Of a DNA stretch of 64,000 bases, positions 30,867 through 41,454 are shown one piece after another (the stretch's first letter is position 1; each line of letters opens with the position of its first letter). The position numbers and the translations under genes are program-made. Below the pieces are notes generated by a model that was given only the letters and a program-made list of their open reading frames with translations, did no database searches and had not been told where the DNA came from. The stretch is from Chondrus crispus. Taxonomy: Eukaryota; Rhodophyta; Florideophyceae; Gigartinales; Gigartinaceae. The stretch is taken from the NCBI RefSeq assembly GCF_000350225.1, contig NW_005179075.1, positions 62,001 to 126,000 of the forward strand, read 5' to 3'.

Positions 30867-31469
30867 TATGGTGCGGTGCCTACCATCCCTAGCAACCCGC
30901 GATTTCGGGTTGTTTTTTCATTTTTGCTTTTTGCTTGTTTATTCATGCAGAAACTGAGAAACTTCATGATTCTTCATGAAGAAACGACTTCAGACAATGG
31001 TAGCCACGACTTACACGTTACATCGCCATGATGGAGATGGGCTACAGGGACCCTAGGAAGGCATGGGGGATCTCGATTTCGATGGTTGATCGCGATTATC
31101 GGTGGGTCGCCTGAAGAAGGCCGAAGTGGTGATTTTTTCATTTTGCAGCATTATCTGGCAGTTTTTGCGCGCAATTGCGCGCAAAAACATGATTTAATGA
31201 AATCGCGGCTAGCAACCGTACTGTAGGCGTTTGTAGGCTACCCGCAGGGCGATCGGAGGACTAGGGGTGCAATCGTAGTATTTACGTAGTGTATATGTAG
31301 CAGTAGGTACAGCAGGGCGAAACTCTGGGTCAACCGTGCAGTGCTGTCGTATCACATGCGGAGTGCCACCGGAGTAGCATCACCGCGCCGTAGTTCGTGC
31401 GGAGTGCCATCGGAGTGGCATTTTCTCATCTCTTCATAGTTCGTCGAAATTCGCAAGTCGGGTGCCGTT
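30867..31469. other. Intergenic DNA with a perfect palindrome
   Basis: No gene recognised. It contains a 28-bp perfect palindrome at 31161-31188 and a near-duplicate of 24 bp (TGCGGAGTGCCAYCGGAGTRGCAT) around 31355 and 31398. Confidence 0.5.
31161..31188. repeat. Perfect 28-bp palindrome (TTTTTGCGCGCAA core)
   Basis: GTTTTTGCGCGCAA and its exact reverse complement, with no spacer. It could extrude as a cruciform. No role is evident. Confidence 0.85.
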
Positions 31470-31676
31470 ATGCACAATTTCCAAGAGTCCCACCCGCCGG
31501 TCGACCCCGATCCGAAGAGCGCCGTCAGCTGGATGGCCGTCAGTTAATATTACTTCGCGTGCGACAAGACCGAGGTCGCGGGCCGGTTTCTGCCCAAGGT
31601 TACCACGCTGGACGCAGGCTTGGCTCCCGCGTTTGTCGCCGTGAAACACGCGTTCGACCTCGGCCTCGAGGTTTGA
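31470..31676 (+). pseudogene. Short unknown coding remnant
   Basis: An ATG at about 31470 opens MHNFQESHPPVDPDPKSA. After one TAA (about 31547) the same frame continues YYFACDKTEVAGRFLPKV and ends at TGA 31676. The residue pattern looks like real protein, but I do not recognise it. It may be an upstream piece of the following degenerate gene or an independent fragment. Confidence 0.3.
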
Positions 31677-31699
31677 CTAAGCCGCGACGCACCAGTGTG

Positions 31700-33067
31700 C
31701 GCCGCACGCGCGATCCTCGTCGTCGGCGGCCTGCTTTACTCCAGCGTCCTTCCCCCCCGCGGCTCACCATGCTACACCCTTCGCCCCCCAAACTCACCGC
31801 CGCCTTATCCCCTACCGTCCACCATCGGGCCATGATCCTCCCCACGCGCGTGGTCACCCGCCGTCCAAACACCATCCTGGTCGCCTTCACGCACGGAGAC
31901 TCCGGCAACCAGCTCTAATCCCTTCTCGAGGCCCTCGTTCTCGCGCGCCACGCTCACCCCGACCTCCTCCTCCCCTCCTTCCTTAGCCGAGAGTTTAGCA
32001 AAACTACCACGGAGCGCGTCCTCGAGAAACACGGCGTCAAGTACTGGCGCCTCCGTCGCATGCGGGCCGCCGTCGCCCTGTATGCCCTCATCCTGTCCCA
32101 CTTGCCGCATGTGTGGACCAGCAGCTTCTACTACGTCTACATCTTCACGCGCGCGAAGGCGCCCGACAAAGTCTCCCCCGCCAAGTTGTCGTCCAGGACG
32201 AAGCAGGTGCTGCAGTTTTGTTGTACCCGCACGACGACGTCACCCCGAAAAACCAGGAGGACTGCGCCAAACGCGTGTTTGCAATCGCCGCAGTGGAGAG
32301 GCCTCCATGCAGATGTTGCACCCCCCCGGTATGAGCTTGGTGAATGAGCTCGTCACGCTTCGCGACCGGCAAACGCTGCCGGCTGCGGAAGAAACATGTC
32401 GCGTCCGGCGTGTGTGCTAGTCGACGGACACACGTTTCTGCACAGGGGGCGGGTGGGGCATGAATACTTGTACTCTTTCATGCGCTATGTAGAGCCCGTG
32501 ACTAGGATTGCGAACATGGCAGCCAGCTGGAACGTCAAGGAGCTTACCGTGCTCCACCTACGTTATGACGAGAGGGCGTGTATGCCCAGGCCAGGGATGG
32601 AGGGCAAAGTTTGCATTAGGTTGCTCATAGCTATCAACGAGCCGGACAGTGTGTAATGGGCGCCAATGCGGAACTTAGTGGACAAGGTTTCCAAGCTGAT
32701 GGCGGCGGAGCAGACGCCGGCGCTGTTTTTTGCCGCATCGCCGTACGTGCCAGAGGAGACGGTGACGCAGCTCCGCGAAGCATTCGGAAAGCGGGTGCGT
32801 CTGGCGCCGCTCTTGAAACATTCGCTCCTGCATAATGATCAGAACTTTGTAGAGCACGAGCTCGCGGTGAAATGTGGTTGCTTCATTGGCAAGTTTTCGT
32901 CGACATGGTCCGGGACGGTTTACTACAAGCACAGGACGCTCGGGTTAAAGACGCATTGGATTGGCGTGCTGTTGGAGAAGAGCAAGACACTGGGCTACTA
33001 TGCGGAAGAGGAGCGCATTCCGCAGCCAGAGGAATTGGAGGCAATGTTTGCGGTAGCGGGTAAATAG
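31700..33067 (+). pseudogene. GDP-fucose O-fucosyltransferase-like pseudogene
   Basis: A hydrophobic stretch ARAILVVGGLLYSSVLPP (about 31710-31760) could be a signal anchor. The frame at 31770 reads ILVAFTHGDSGNQL, TAA, SLLEALVLARHAHPDLLLPS: the G-x-GNQ...A-LAR...LVLP pattern that starts O-fucosyltransferase domains. After frame changes (about 32210-32400), 32396-33067 has VLHLRYDERAC (the HLR sugar-nucleotide motif), one TAA at 32654, then FFAASPYVPEETVTQLREAF and CGCFIGKFSSTWSGTVYYKH, the conserved C-terminal segment. Such enzymes act in the secretory pathway. Two stops and at least two shifts make it non-functional. The family call rests on motifs only. Confidence 0.5.
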
Positions 33068-33990
33068 CTGTCGCAGTGACGCGGCCTCGCAGTGGTATGT
33101 TTGAAGATGGTAGTCCTGGACCAGTTGCGGTGATGCTTGCCGTCCGATAGAGGTCTCGAAACAGAGAGAGAACAGCTGCAGAAGTAGAGTAGGGCTTGAC
33201 TAACAATATGAGTGGGGTCTTTCCTGCCCTTTTTTCTTAGATAGATACGCGAACTTTTTGCTCACATGCACACCTGTTCCCTTACAAGAGTACGCGCTGG
33301 CGAAAAACAAAACAAAATCTAGAATAAATAACCCTCTCCAAAAAAGTCTGCAAGCTCTCCCCCCTCCCACCCCCACCTCGTCCTCACCCCGCCCTCACGA
33401 CTTTTCGTCGAGGCCCTCTCCCTTCGACTCGTCTCTCCGTTCTCCTTCCCCCATCTCTTCTTCTGCCCCTCTCGTGGAAAAATACGCCTTCCCCCCTTCT
33501 GCACCTTCAATCGTTCCCATTTCTCCACTATCTTCCTCTCGCAATCTACCCTTCTTGGCCCCTCCGATCTCGCCACTCACGTTTCGTTAACTACCTGCCC
33601 ATCGCCCCGTACGTCCCAGCCGCCTGCCCCCATTCCTATTGCACGCAACGCATTTTCGCTTCGTCTTCCTACGCTTACCTTCCCACTCCATCTCGTATTC
33701 CACTACCCTAACGCACATGTTTCTTCCACAAACGAGCAATTCCACACGACTTCCATCCTTCCCTCCTCCGCTTACGTCTCACCACTCGAGTTTACTTTTC
33801 CGGCTTGCGCGGCGCGGCGTGTAACAAGCACACCCTGCAAACCTCCCTTTTGCGCCCATGTATTCGCCTACACCGGCTATCCAAGCTTGATCCCTCCGCC
33901 ACTGCAAACACAATCAACCCTTAATACCGCGCTCTCTATCTCGCCTTCCGCAGCGCGTTTCGTCTAACTCTATTATTGACCTCGCTACAT
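33068..33990. other. Pyrimidine-rich strand-asymmetric DNA
   Basis: From about 33340 to 33800 the plus strand is mostly C and T (for example CTCCCCCCTCCCACCCCCAC). Open frames across it code only Ser/Pro/Leu-rich low complexity and are not credible genes. Nothing else recognised. Confidence 0.55.
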
Positions 33991-34012
33991 GCATCATGTC
34001 GGACTACAAATA

Positions 34013-34054
34013 CCCCTGCAGCATCTCCAGGTCCCCCTGGAGATGCTGCGGGGG
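34013..34054. repeat. Stem-loop, 14-bp perfect stem
   Basis: GCAGCATCTCCAGG, loop TCCC, CCTGGAGATGCTGC (34018-34049), extended on both sides by CCCCT/GGGGG with one G-T pair. Confidence 0.7.
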
Positions 34055-34870
34055 TTATTTCCCTACCCAAGCCGATGCCACCCATGCGTCGCACATGAAC
34101 AGCGCGAAAGAGGCCGTCTCGTTTCGGATCGGCGTCTTTCCAAAGCGCTGTATATGATCGCGAACGCGCCCTGGACACCTTTGAACATGTCCTCAACGTC
34201 AACCCCACCGACATTGGCGCCATGACACCGGCGGGCGCCGTCCTCGCGAAGAAGGAATGCTACCCGCAAGCTCCTCAAGCACCAAGCCCCGGGCGATCTA
34301 GACACTATGGTGCGTCCACCCCCCGTTGCACCCCCGCTAGCTCTACCCCAGTCTCAAATCTCACACCAATTTCCTCCCCCCACCCGCCCACCAGGAGCCG
34401 CTCCCTCTCTCCGAAGCCGTACTGCGCGACGCCGTGGCTGACCGCGCCTCCACAGCTGCCGCAGCCAAGTAGCTGCTATCCACCACCTCACCGCAAAACG
34501 CACCGCCCGCCGCAAAACATCGCTCATCGCTACATCGTCCCGATCGCCGCCTGGACTTCGGCCTCCACGCTCGCCACCTCTCCGCGCACCTCGCCAACCA
34601 ACAGCTCGCACTCTTCCAAACCCTACGCTCGCGCGCGTTGCATGCAAGTCAAGTATCTCACCAAGTGAGTTACGCGCCCGCATTCCACGCCGCAAACCAC
34701 AGCCTCGCCGCGCACCCAACTCACAGTCGGCAGCCCCGCGAACCGCTGCAGCGTTCGCTCGACCTGCGAAAGCCGCTCCTCGCCCTCTATGAGCCTTCTC
34801 CCCATCTCCGCCACTTTCTCGTGCCTGCAGCCCTCCTCCACGCCTTCGCGCCGGAATGGTAAGTCCATGG
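34013..34870 (+). pseudogene. Possible decayed helical-repeat (TPR-like) gene
   Basis: Fragments in changing frames look coding: RERALDTFEHVLNVNPTDIG at about 34165-34225 resembles a TPR helix pair, followed by GAVLAKK and, one frame over, RKLLKHQAPGDLDTM. Further on are AVADRASTAAAAK and RLDFGLHARHLSAHLANQQL, which run on to LDLRKPLLALYE and end near 34860. Frame changes at about 34255 and 34480 and in-frame stops break it. Identity uncertain; the GC-rich codon use is unlike the neighbouring copia elements. Confidence 0.3.
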
Positions 34871-36202
34871 CTTTTATCGACCGCATCGGCGATGGTTCTT
34901 GATCTTTTGCTCACGACCTCGAGGTTTTACAACTCCTCCCATCCTCCCACCTTACTTTCTATGACAGCATCACATGCGTATACAGTATGAGTCTCGGCGT
35001 TCTGCGATGAAACGCAGAGTAGGCGACCGCATCCGCCAGTTCAACTTCTACCATTATTCCACCCCTTGCACAGCAAGAAGCAAATAAAATGCCGCTGTAG
35101 CAGCAGATCGAAAGACAGAGACAAGCCCCAGCCCTCTAAGGAAAGCATAATTCACCTCGTGTTGCATTATCGTCACCGGAGCCTGTTCACAAACCAATGC
35201 AGAGCTGCTACCAAAACCAGCCGTCTAGATCTTCCGGATAAGTCTGATTCAAATCATTAAATCAAAGAACTCAACGTACCGCCGCGAAATAGCCCCTCAC
35301 AAAATAGAGCGCAGGGTGTGAAAGAGCATACGAAAAGCACTGGCAAGGCATCTTTGAATAGAGATAGACAACAAGAACCGAAGCTGTGTCAGGGTGCATA
35401 TGTCGCCCGCGCAATCACGAACAAATGTTCCAGGGCAGACCAAAGTAAGGCAGCGGCGAAGCAGAAGCTCGAATAAATCGCTTAGAGAATGAGCTGCAGT
35501 CTCCATAAGCATAATAGTACTGTAGAACATGATCAACCTCCGAGTCCAACTGCATAGGAGGGTCATTGTATACAGTTTGTAGATTGGGTTTTCACGTATT
35601 CTGACATACTTGCGTACTTTAGCGCACGGCATGAAGTCTCGAGGAAGAAGAAATGGATGGCATGGAGAGGCAGGAGGGAATTATGGAACAGCAATGAGAA
35701 ATGGGAGTACGAGGATCCGCAACCTGGTGAGTGTGATGAGTATGGAGCCAGGCCCACGTGAGAGATAAGTGTGGCATATGCAAAATAATCCACGAACGTG
35801 GGCGAGTTTCAGGATTGAACAGCAGTGTGTGCGGTATTGCGGTCGCGGCAAGTTAATAGCATTTGTATGTAACTGTGAATCGCGTGGGGGTGCGTGTTGA
35901 CAATAGAGGAGATACACGGTGACGATGGAAGAGATGTACTGTGAAAAGGATCGGTGCAAGGTGCAAGTGTGATGGTAGGGAGGTAAATGATATGAATGGT
36001 AAATATACTTGAAACGGAGGACACGTTGGAATAGATACAGTAAACGAATCGGAAGTTGACAATTGCAGAACGTACAGTGGAAGTCCCTGCCAGTAGAAAG
36101 CGAGTAGAAAGCAAACACTTGGCTTGCCCTTCTGGGGCACATAAGGGGGCTCATTTGCAGTGCACCTGCAGTGCGCCGTAATGTGTACGCAGTAGGGTCG
36201 TA
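34871..36202. other. Uninterpreted DNA upstream of C2
   Basis: This interval should hold the gag and 5' LTR of the old copia element C2, but I see neither a zinc knuckle nor a copy of its 3' LTR. The minus-strand frame 35681-36277 (198 codons, Tyr/His/Leu-rich) has no motif and is probably chance. Confidence 0.4.
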
Positions 36203-36544
36203 ATGCCACTGTGGGTCACTCCCAGTATCAATACGGATTCCACGTGTGGGGAGCACAGTGCCCTTGCTGCACCCCACAAAGTACTACGGGTATCCTACGG
36301 AGGCACTGCACGGGACGTACTGCGGTGGCACTGCGTTGGGTTTACTAGGGGCATTGGCTCATGGGAACTTGTTGCGTTCGACAGGAACCAGAAATCGCGT
36401 GCATTCGTTTTTGACCTAGTCCCTGGTGACGCTCCAATCGTAGTCGGTCTAGATGTAGGCATGCACTCAATACAAAACAATGTCGCACCTCAATCCTTCA
36501 TCCGCATATGCAGAACCACTGATAAGAGCCCCAGATTGTTCAAT
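36203..36544 (+). pseudogene. C2 (old copia element): protease region, left half
   Basis: 114 codons ending exactly at the insertion of C1. The block PGDAPIVVGLDVGMHSIQNN corresponds to the second conserved segment of the copia protease (compare SSQWVVGRNVTRHCN in C1). The reading ICRTTDKSPR at the right end is repeated, in frame, at the start of the right half at 41959, which shows that C2 was continuous before C1 arrived. The active-site Asp motif is not clearly visible. Confidence 0.6.
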
Positions 36545-37012
36545 TGTGAAACTGGTTGGCTTTACTGTGATACTGTACTAATGCGATCTGACTTGCATTT
36601 CACTGTGCCACTGTGTTGGTGGCCTAATTGCCCAGATGAGCAATTCACCGTGCTACTGTAGTTGTTTGGGGCTAGAGCAAGGATGCTCTGATGTACGATG
36701 CCCGAGAAGAAGTGCAATTCAGTACTGGATGTGCGATGCACGAAAAGAAGAGCAATTCAGTACAATTCGCAGGACTAAGCTCAATTCACTACCGACAGTG
36801 TCTGCACTCGAATGCAATTCACCGACAGTGTGCTAAGATAATGGAAGCAATTCACAGATGCCACAATACACTCTCTATCAATAAGTACGTGACCACTTAG
36901 CAGTAGAGCAACCAGCTGAACATGGAAGAACCAACCTGAATGATCCAAGACCACAGTAAACGTCTCGATACCTGACGATCACTGATTAAAGAACAGTTAC
37001 CGATCTTTTATT
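36545..37012 (+). repeat. C1 5' LTR
   Basis: It starts TGTGAAACTGG and ends GATCTTTTATT just before the primer site. It contains at least six copies of a CAATTCA motif (near 36640, 36715, 36750, 36780, 36812 and 36847). The end is TT rather than CA. Confidence 0.85.
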
Positions 37013-37025
37013 GTTATGGGCCCAG
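37013..37025 (+). promoter_or_regulatory. C1 primer site for a half tRNA-iMet
   Basis: GTTATGGGCCCAG directly follows the LTR. It is complementary to the anticodon stem-loop of eukaryotic initiator tRNA-Met (CTGGGCCCATAAC), as in Drosophila copia, where the 5' half of the tRNA primes reverse transcription. The gag ATG (37016) lies inside this site. Confidence 0.8.
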
Positions 37026-38761
37026 ACATGCCCTCACGACCAAGATTCTCTTGGGACTACCGCAATGTTCCCTGGACGGATGGAAGAGGGGATCAAGAAC
37101 CCTACAGAAATGCTGTGAATCTTTGGAAATCATTTCATGATAAGCTACCCGTTACCAACAGCAACAAAGTACCCGCTGAGCTCCAAGGAATTATGCTACA
37201 ATCACAGCTGTACGGAAGGGCTCTAGACCTCTCCAAGAAGATACCCTCTGCAACAGTCCAACCCGCAGATGGCGTAGATGCTATCGTTAATGCTGTCTAC
37301 AAACGAGATCCATTTGCCGTAGTCAGCAACGTTTACCAGCTATTTTTGCAGGTTCTTAGCATCAAACGTGGTGATTCAGAGACTTTCCTGAACTTTGAGT
37401 CTCGTTTTGAAGCTCAAGTATCGAAGTTCAACGCACAGTCTACTACAGTACAGCTACCGGATGCTCTAGTAAGCTTCATGCTATTGGCCCACTCTAATGT
37501 TGACAGTAGTCAACGTGTCTCAGTTCTAGCTGCCGCCTCGCCCCGTTCTGGGGAGTATGATCCCGGAGACTCCACTGATGACTTTTTAAAGGCCATTACT
37601 TACAATTCTGTGGCCGCAGTCGTTCGTCAATGTGACAAGCCGAAAGGAAGGTCGTCCACTGATACCATCTTTAAGACCCTACTTCGTGCTAACTCCGCCA
37701 GGACCCCGCACCGTGCCCAGCGCAAACGTTTGACGCCTGGGCAGCTTGCCGATCTCAAATCTAAGAGTACCTGTCGCAAATGTCATGAAAAAGGACACTG
37801 GGAGGCAGATCACGGTCCAGATGGTAAATACAGTCCCCATAAAAAGGGTTATTCATCAGGTAACGACCATGGGTACTCCGATAAAAAGCCGTCCAAGTCT
37901 GTCACTTTCAACATGGTTAAGCTGAATGCTGATACGCACACTGATACAAATAACTCAGCCTCGACCGACGGACCCCTCCTGGACGACGGAGCACCCTATA
38001 GTGGCATGGGTGAGAAGGAATTCGCCTTACTTTTTAAAACTCTGCTACCGTCGTGGAATGGAATATATGAAGAGCTCCCTGATACTGTGTCCAGATTTCT
38101 GTACTGTCAGTACGGTTCTGGAGAGCACTCAAGCCAGTCTCGTAAGATAATTGGCTCCGTTGTTCTAAATGCTATCACTGATCAAGGGTCTACTGTAACC
38201 ATTCGTCATTTGATCATTGAAGGCTCCTCCCAGTGGGTTGTCGGTCGCAACGTTACCCGACACTGCAACATACAACACATTGGAAAGAACGCTCTTGTCC
38301 TTCCCGGTTCTGAAACGCGCACTATATCTCTCGCTGATCATGGGTTCCACAGCTACATACCCTTTCAGACCTTCGCTACTTCCAGAACAGACTGGAATGA
38401 TACTGATACCCTTCGACGCATATACTGTGCTACTCTACATGTCAATAAAGTGACCAACCGCCCATGGGGGCAACTCAAGGCTATTGTAGACAAGGTCCAC
38501 CACCACGTCTGTGGACACTCGAATTATGATGATATTAAGCTTCTCTTGCAGAGAAACAATATCTGGAACAGTGATGTCAAGAAGTATCTATCAACAATCC
38601 TTGACTCGTGTGAAGGCTGTACAGCAATTCAAGAACCTCAAGGACAGCGCCCGGTTTCTCTCAGTGCTATGTCAAGGGAGTTCAACCAAGTCGTTTGTGT
38701 TGGTCATCTATTCCTTGGCCAGCACAAAGTGTTCCACATTATGGATTCTGTATCACGCTAA
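37016..38761 (+). pseudogene. C1 gag, protease and integrase N-terminus
   Basis: 581 codons. Gag occupies about residues 1-290 and ends in a knuckle CRKCHEKGHWEADH (last Cys replaced by His). The protease active site is probably LLDDGAPYSGMG near 37980 (D-D-G-A), with its second block SSQWVVGRNVTRHCN. Integrase begins with the zinc domain HHVCGHSNYDD...CEGC. The core starts VCVGHLFLGQHKVFHIMDS: the first catalytic Asp, expected at the G after VCV, is Gly here. The frame stops at TAA 38759-38761 but continues in phase beyond it. Confidence 0.88.
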
Positions 38762-39943
38762 TCTGCCGGAGCTGTGGTCCCCGATACTAAAATGGAAACC
38801 TCCGTCATCGCGTTTGAGTCCAACTGGATTACTCCGTTCTGGACTCCTCACACTGTTCTCTATGATCCAGCCTTTCGCAACATTGAGTTTGAAGGCTACC
38901 TTAAGAAGCTTGGGGTTGTCCCACGACCCATTCCCCCACGTCGTCACAACAAGAATGCCCTTGAATCCAAGCACAGGGTGATCCGAGATATATATATCTG
39001 CGACTTCGAGCTGCTAATAATGATACTAATGACATGCCTGATGAGCTCTTTATTGTGCAGGCCCTGCGCATCTCCAACGATCTGTATGGCAGTGATGTCA
39101 TGTCCGCGCACGAACTTGCAAAAAGGCTACACGCGTACTGTAACCGCTGATCAGTTCCCCGTTACTGTGCCCCCCGATATCCTGACTGCACACGAGGCAC
39201 TTCTCGCCAAGCGTAAACTAACACTGATCCTGAGGTCGAAGGCTGTAAAGGACGTCCCCGTACAAGTTGGTGACCTCGTCCAGATATATGTGAAAGAACA
39301 AAATCAGAAACGTGGAGCGTGGTCTTCCTCCAAGCCTGTCCTGGCGTATGACCACCCGTCTCGCACCGTCACTGTTGCTGGCAAAAATGGCAAGCAAAGG
39401 CGTGCTGCTCTCGAAGATATTAGACATGCCCTCCCCGAGAGCGCTCTTGCTGCTGCCGTCCAAGATTCACTTGATGAACTAGAGCAATCCCTCAGTGCTG
39501 CAATTGATCATATACCCAGTGAAAGCTATACTCATACAGCCGTACCATGGACTGCAGTGACTACCCAGTCCCCTGATCCTCAGCATGAACAGGATGTTGA
39601 CTCGTTGGGAATTTTTGATGTGTCTGTGCCCACGCATGGGCAAAACCAAGAAGATGCCCTTCCTTATGTCCCAACCCAAACTGCTACCCCCCGTGATGAA
39701 CGTCTATCCGACCCAGCTACCAGCATCCACCCAATGGAAACTCGTCAGAGCGCTGCGCTTAGCTCTCATGAAGTAGAGCTATCCCCTGGTACAGAATTGA
39801 CAACACAGGAGAAGGATGTTGCTCAACTGTACTTTAATCGGTTTCAGCACAAAGAATTTCTCCTAAACCAGTCCGAAGGACTGCCTTCATTCATTACTAC
39901 CAATGCGTATCAGAAGGAAGAGGAAAGCTTTAAAAGGCTGTGA
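38762..39943 (+). pseudogene. C1 integrase C-terminal half and linker
   Basis: In phase with the previous frame. It contains the second Asp (TVLYDPAFRN) and the Glu (NKNALESKHRVIRDIY) of the DDE core, then a domain with VQVGDLVQIYVKEQN and VTVAGKNGKQRRAAL. Between about 38996 and 39120 the true reading lies in the neighbouring frame (DTNDMPDELFIVQALRISND), so two compensating indels are present. It ends with TTQEKDVAQLYFNRF and KEEESFKRL; one base is then missing near 39935, which moves RT to the next frame. Confidence 0.85.
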
Positions 39944-41316
39944 AAGAAGTTCACGTATCCAAAGTCCCTTTAGACTCTAATGTCATCGCAAGTCATGTAC
40001 TGTACAAGATCAAATCGCTCGATGACGACTCGCTCCTGTGCAAGGCTCGCATTGCACCGCATGTAAATAAGGACAGAGATAGACACCTCCTCAAGACTGA
40101 CGCGCAGACTTGCCCTCCGCTTGGATTCAGGATCCTCCTTTCTATTTGTGTCATATACCAATGGTCTCTAGCAAAGGTAGATATCAAATCTGCATTCCTG
40201 CAGACAGGGTCAGCTCTCCGTGATGTCTACGTCGTTCCCCCGCGCGAATGTGGGAAGCGAGGATTTTATTGGCTATTGTTGACGGCTGCGTATGGGCTAG
40301 TGAATGCCAATGCCAAGTGGCAAGAACACAGTGACACTTTCCTCCGAGATCTTGGCTTTTTACAACTGGTCCATGTACCACAGCTATTCTACAAAAAGAC
40401 AAAGGGTCAGCTACAGATGCTAGCAGTCAAGGTTGTGGACGATATTCTGATTGCAGCGTTCACGGTTCACCTGGATACTTTTGTGGACCAAGTTTCGGAC
40501 AGGTACAAGGTCGGAACAATCGTTAAGGGACCCGGATCATTTAATTTCTTTGGACTAACGATCAGTCAAGATGATGAAGGTCACATTGAAGTGTCCGGCA
40601 ATGAAAAGCTCCTTGCTCTCCAGCAGTACCCTTTATCTCGTCCTCGCCGCAAGGAATTGGAAGATTGTCTGAATGCTGTTGAAAGCTTTTCTTTCAGCTC
40701 TATGAATGGATCTCTAGGCTTTATAGGCACTGCAGCCAGCCCCTTTTGTGCCTTCGCAACCAGTTACCTTCAGCAGCGTCGTGCTGATCCCCTGGTCAAA
40801 GATATTGTACTCCAGAACAACATGCTCCGTCAGCTACATCGACTAGGCTCTACAATTACACTGAAGCGCCCCATACACAAAGGCGAACACCCTCTAAACG
40901 TTCTGGTGTTCTCTGATGCTGCCAGAGCAAACTCTAATGGACAGCTTGCGTACATAGGTGGACTATTTATCGGAAAAATTGAAAAAGATGCTGTGTTTCA
41001 CACGCTGACCTGGGCTTCTCAAAAATCCAACCGTCCGACGAAGTCTGTTGGAGCAGCTGAAACACTTGCTGCGGGAATAGCGATTGATGAAGGAAAAGCA
41101 CTCGTTCAATCGTACCGCAATCTGCTTGATGTCGAGGTTAATTTGGTTATAGCTGTCGACTCGAAAGACCTATACGATTCTCTTTCGACATGCCGCAATG
41201 CTATCGACAAGTCTATCCGGGCTGATGTTAATCTCATCCGCTACGAATTTGAAACCCATAAGATCAACCGCATGGTATGGATTCCCGGTAAGATAAACCC
41301 TGTGCAGATGCCATAA
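39940..41316 (+). pseudogene. C1 reverse transcriptase and RNase H
   Basis: 458 codons, open throughout. RT motifs: LAKVDIKSAFLQTG (first catalytic Asp), an AYGLVNANAKW block and KVVDDILIA, where the usual Y-V-D-D is V-V-D-D. RNase H begins VLVFSDAARANSN and has GAAETLAAGIAIDEG and VIAVDSKDLYDSL, giving D, E and D. The end MVWIPGKINPVQMP corresponds to the family's usual N-P-A-D end. Only a short non-coding stretch and the purine tract separate it from the 3' LTR. Confidence 0.92.
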
Positions 41317-41440
41317 CTAAGCCTGATAGCCCGCTATGTGAAACCCTACAGCTCATGATGTTCTCAGGTATCATCCCCATCGACTTCAGTGTTTCACAAT
41401 ACCGAGTTAGCGAACAATTCTTAGGATAAGTCCTCCTCTT

Positions 41441-41454
41441 CTAAGGGGGGTGAG
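41441..41454 (+). promoter_or_regulatory. C1 polypurine tract
   Basis: CTAAGGGGGGTGAG immediately precedes the 3' LTR and is the expected primer for plus-strand synthesis. Confidence 0.75.

Noticed and set aside
30890..30930. Hairpin followed by T-run (AACCCG...CGGGTT then TTTTTT) as a terminator
   Set aside because: Bacterial-style terminators are not expected in this eukaryotic context, and no small RNA gene is seen upstream.
33258..33824. Ser/Pro-rich plus-strand ORFs
   Set aside because: Products of a C/T-rich tract with no conserved motif.
35681..36277. 198-codon minus-strand ORF
   Set aside because: Biased low-complexity composition, no motif and no continuation. Probably chance in AT-rich DNA.
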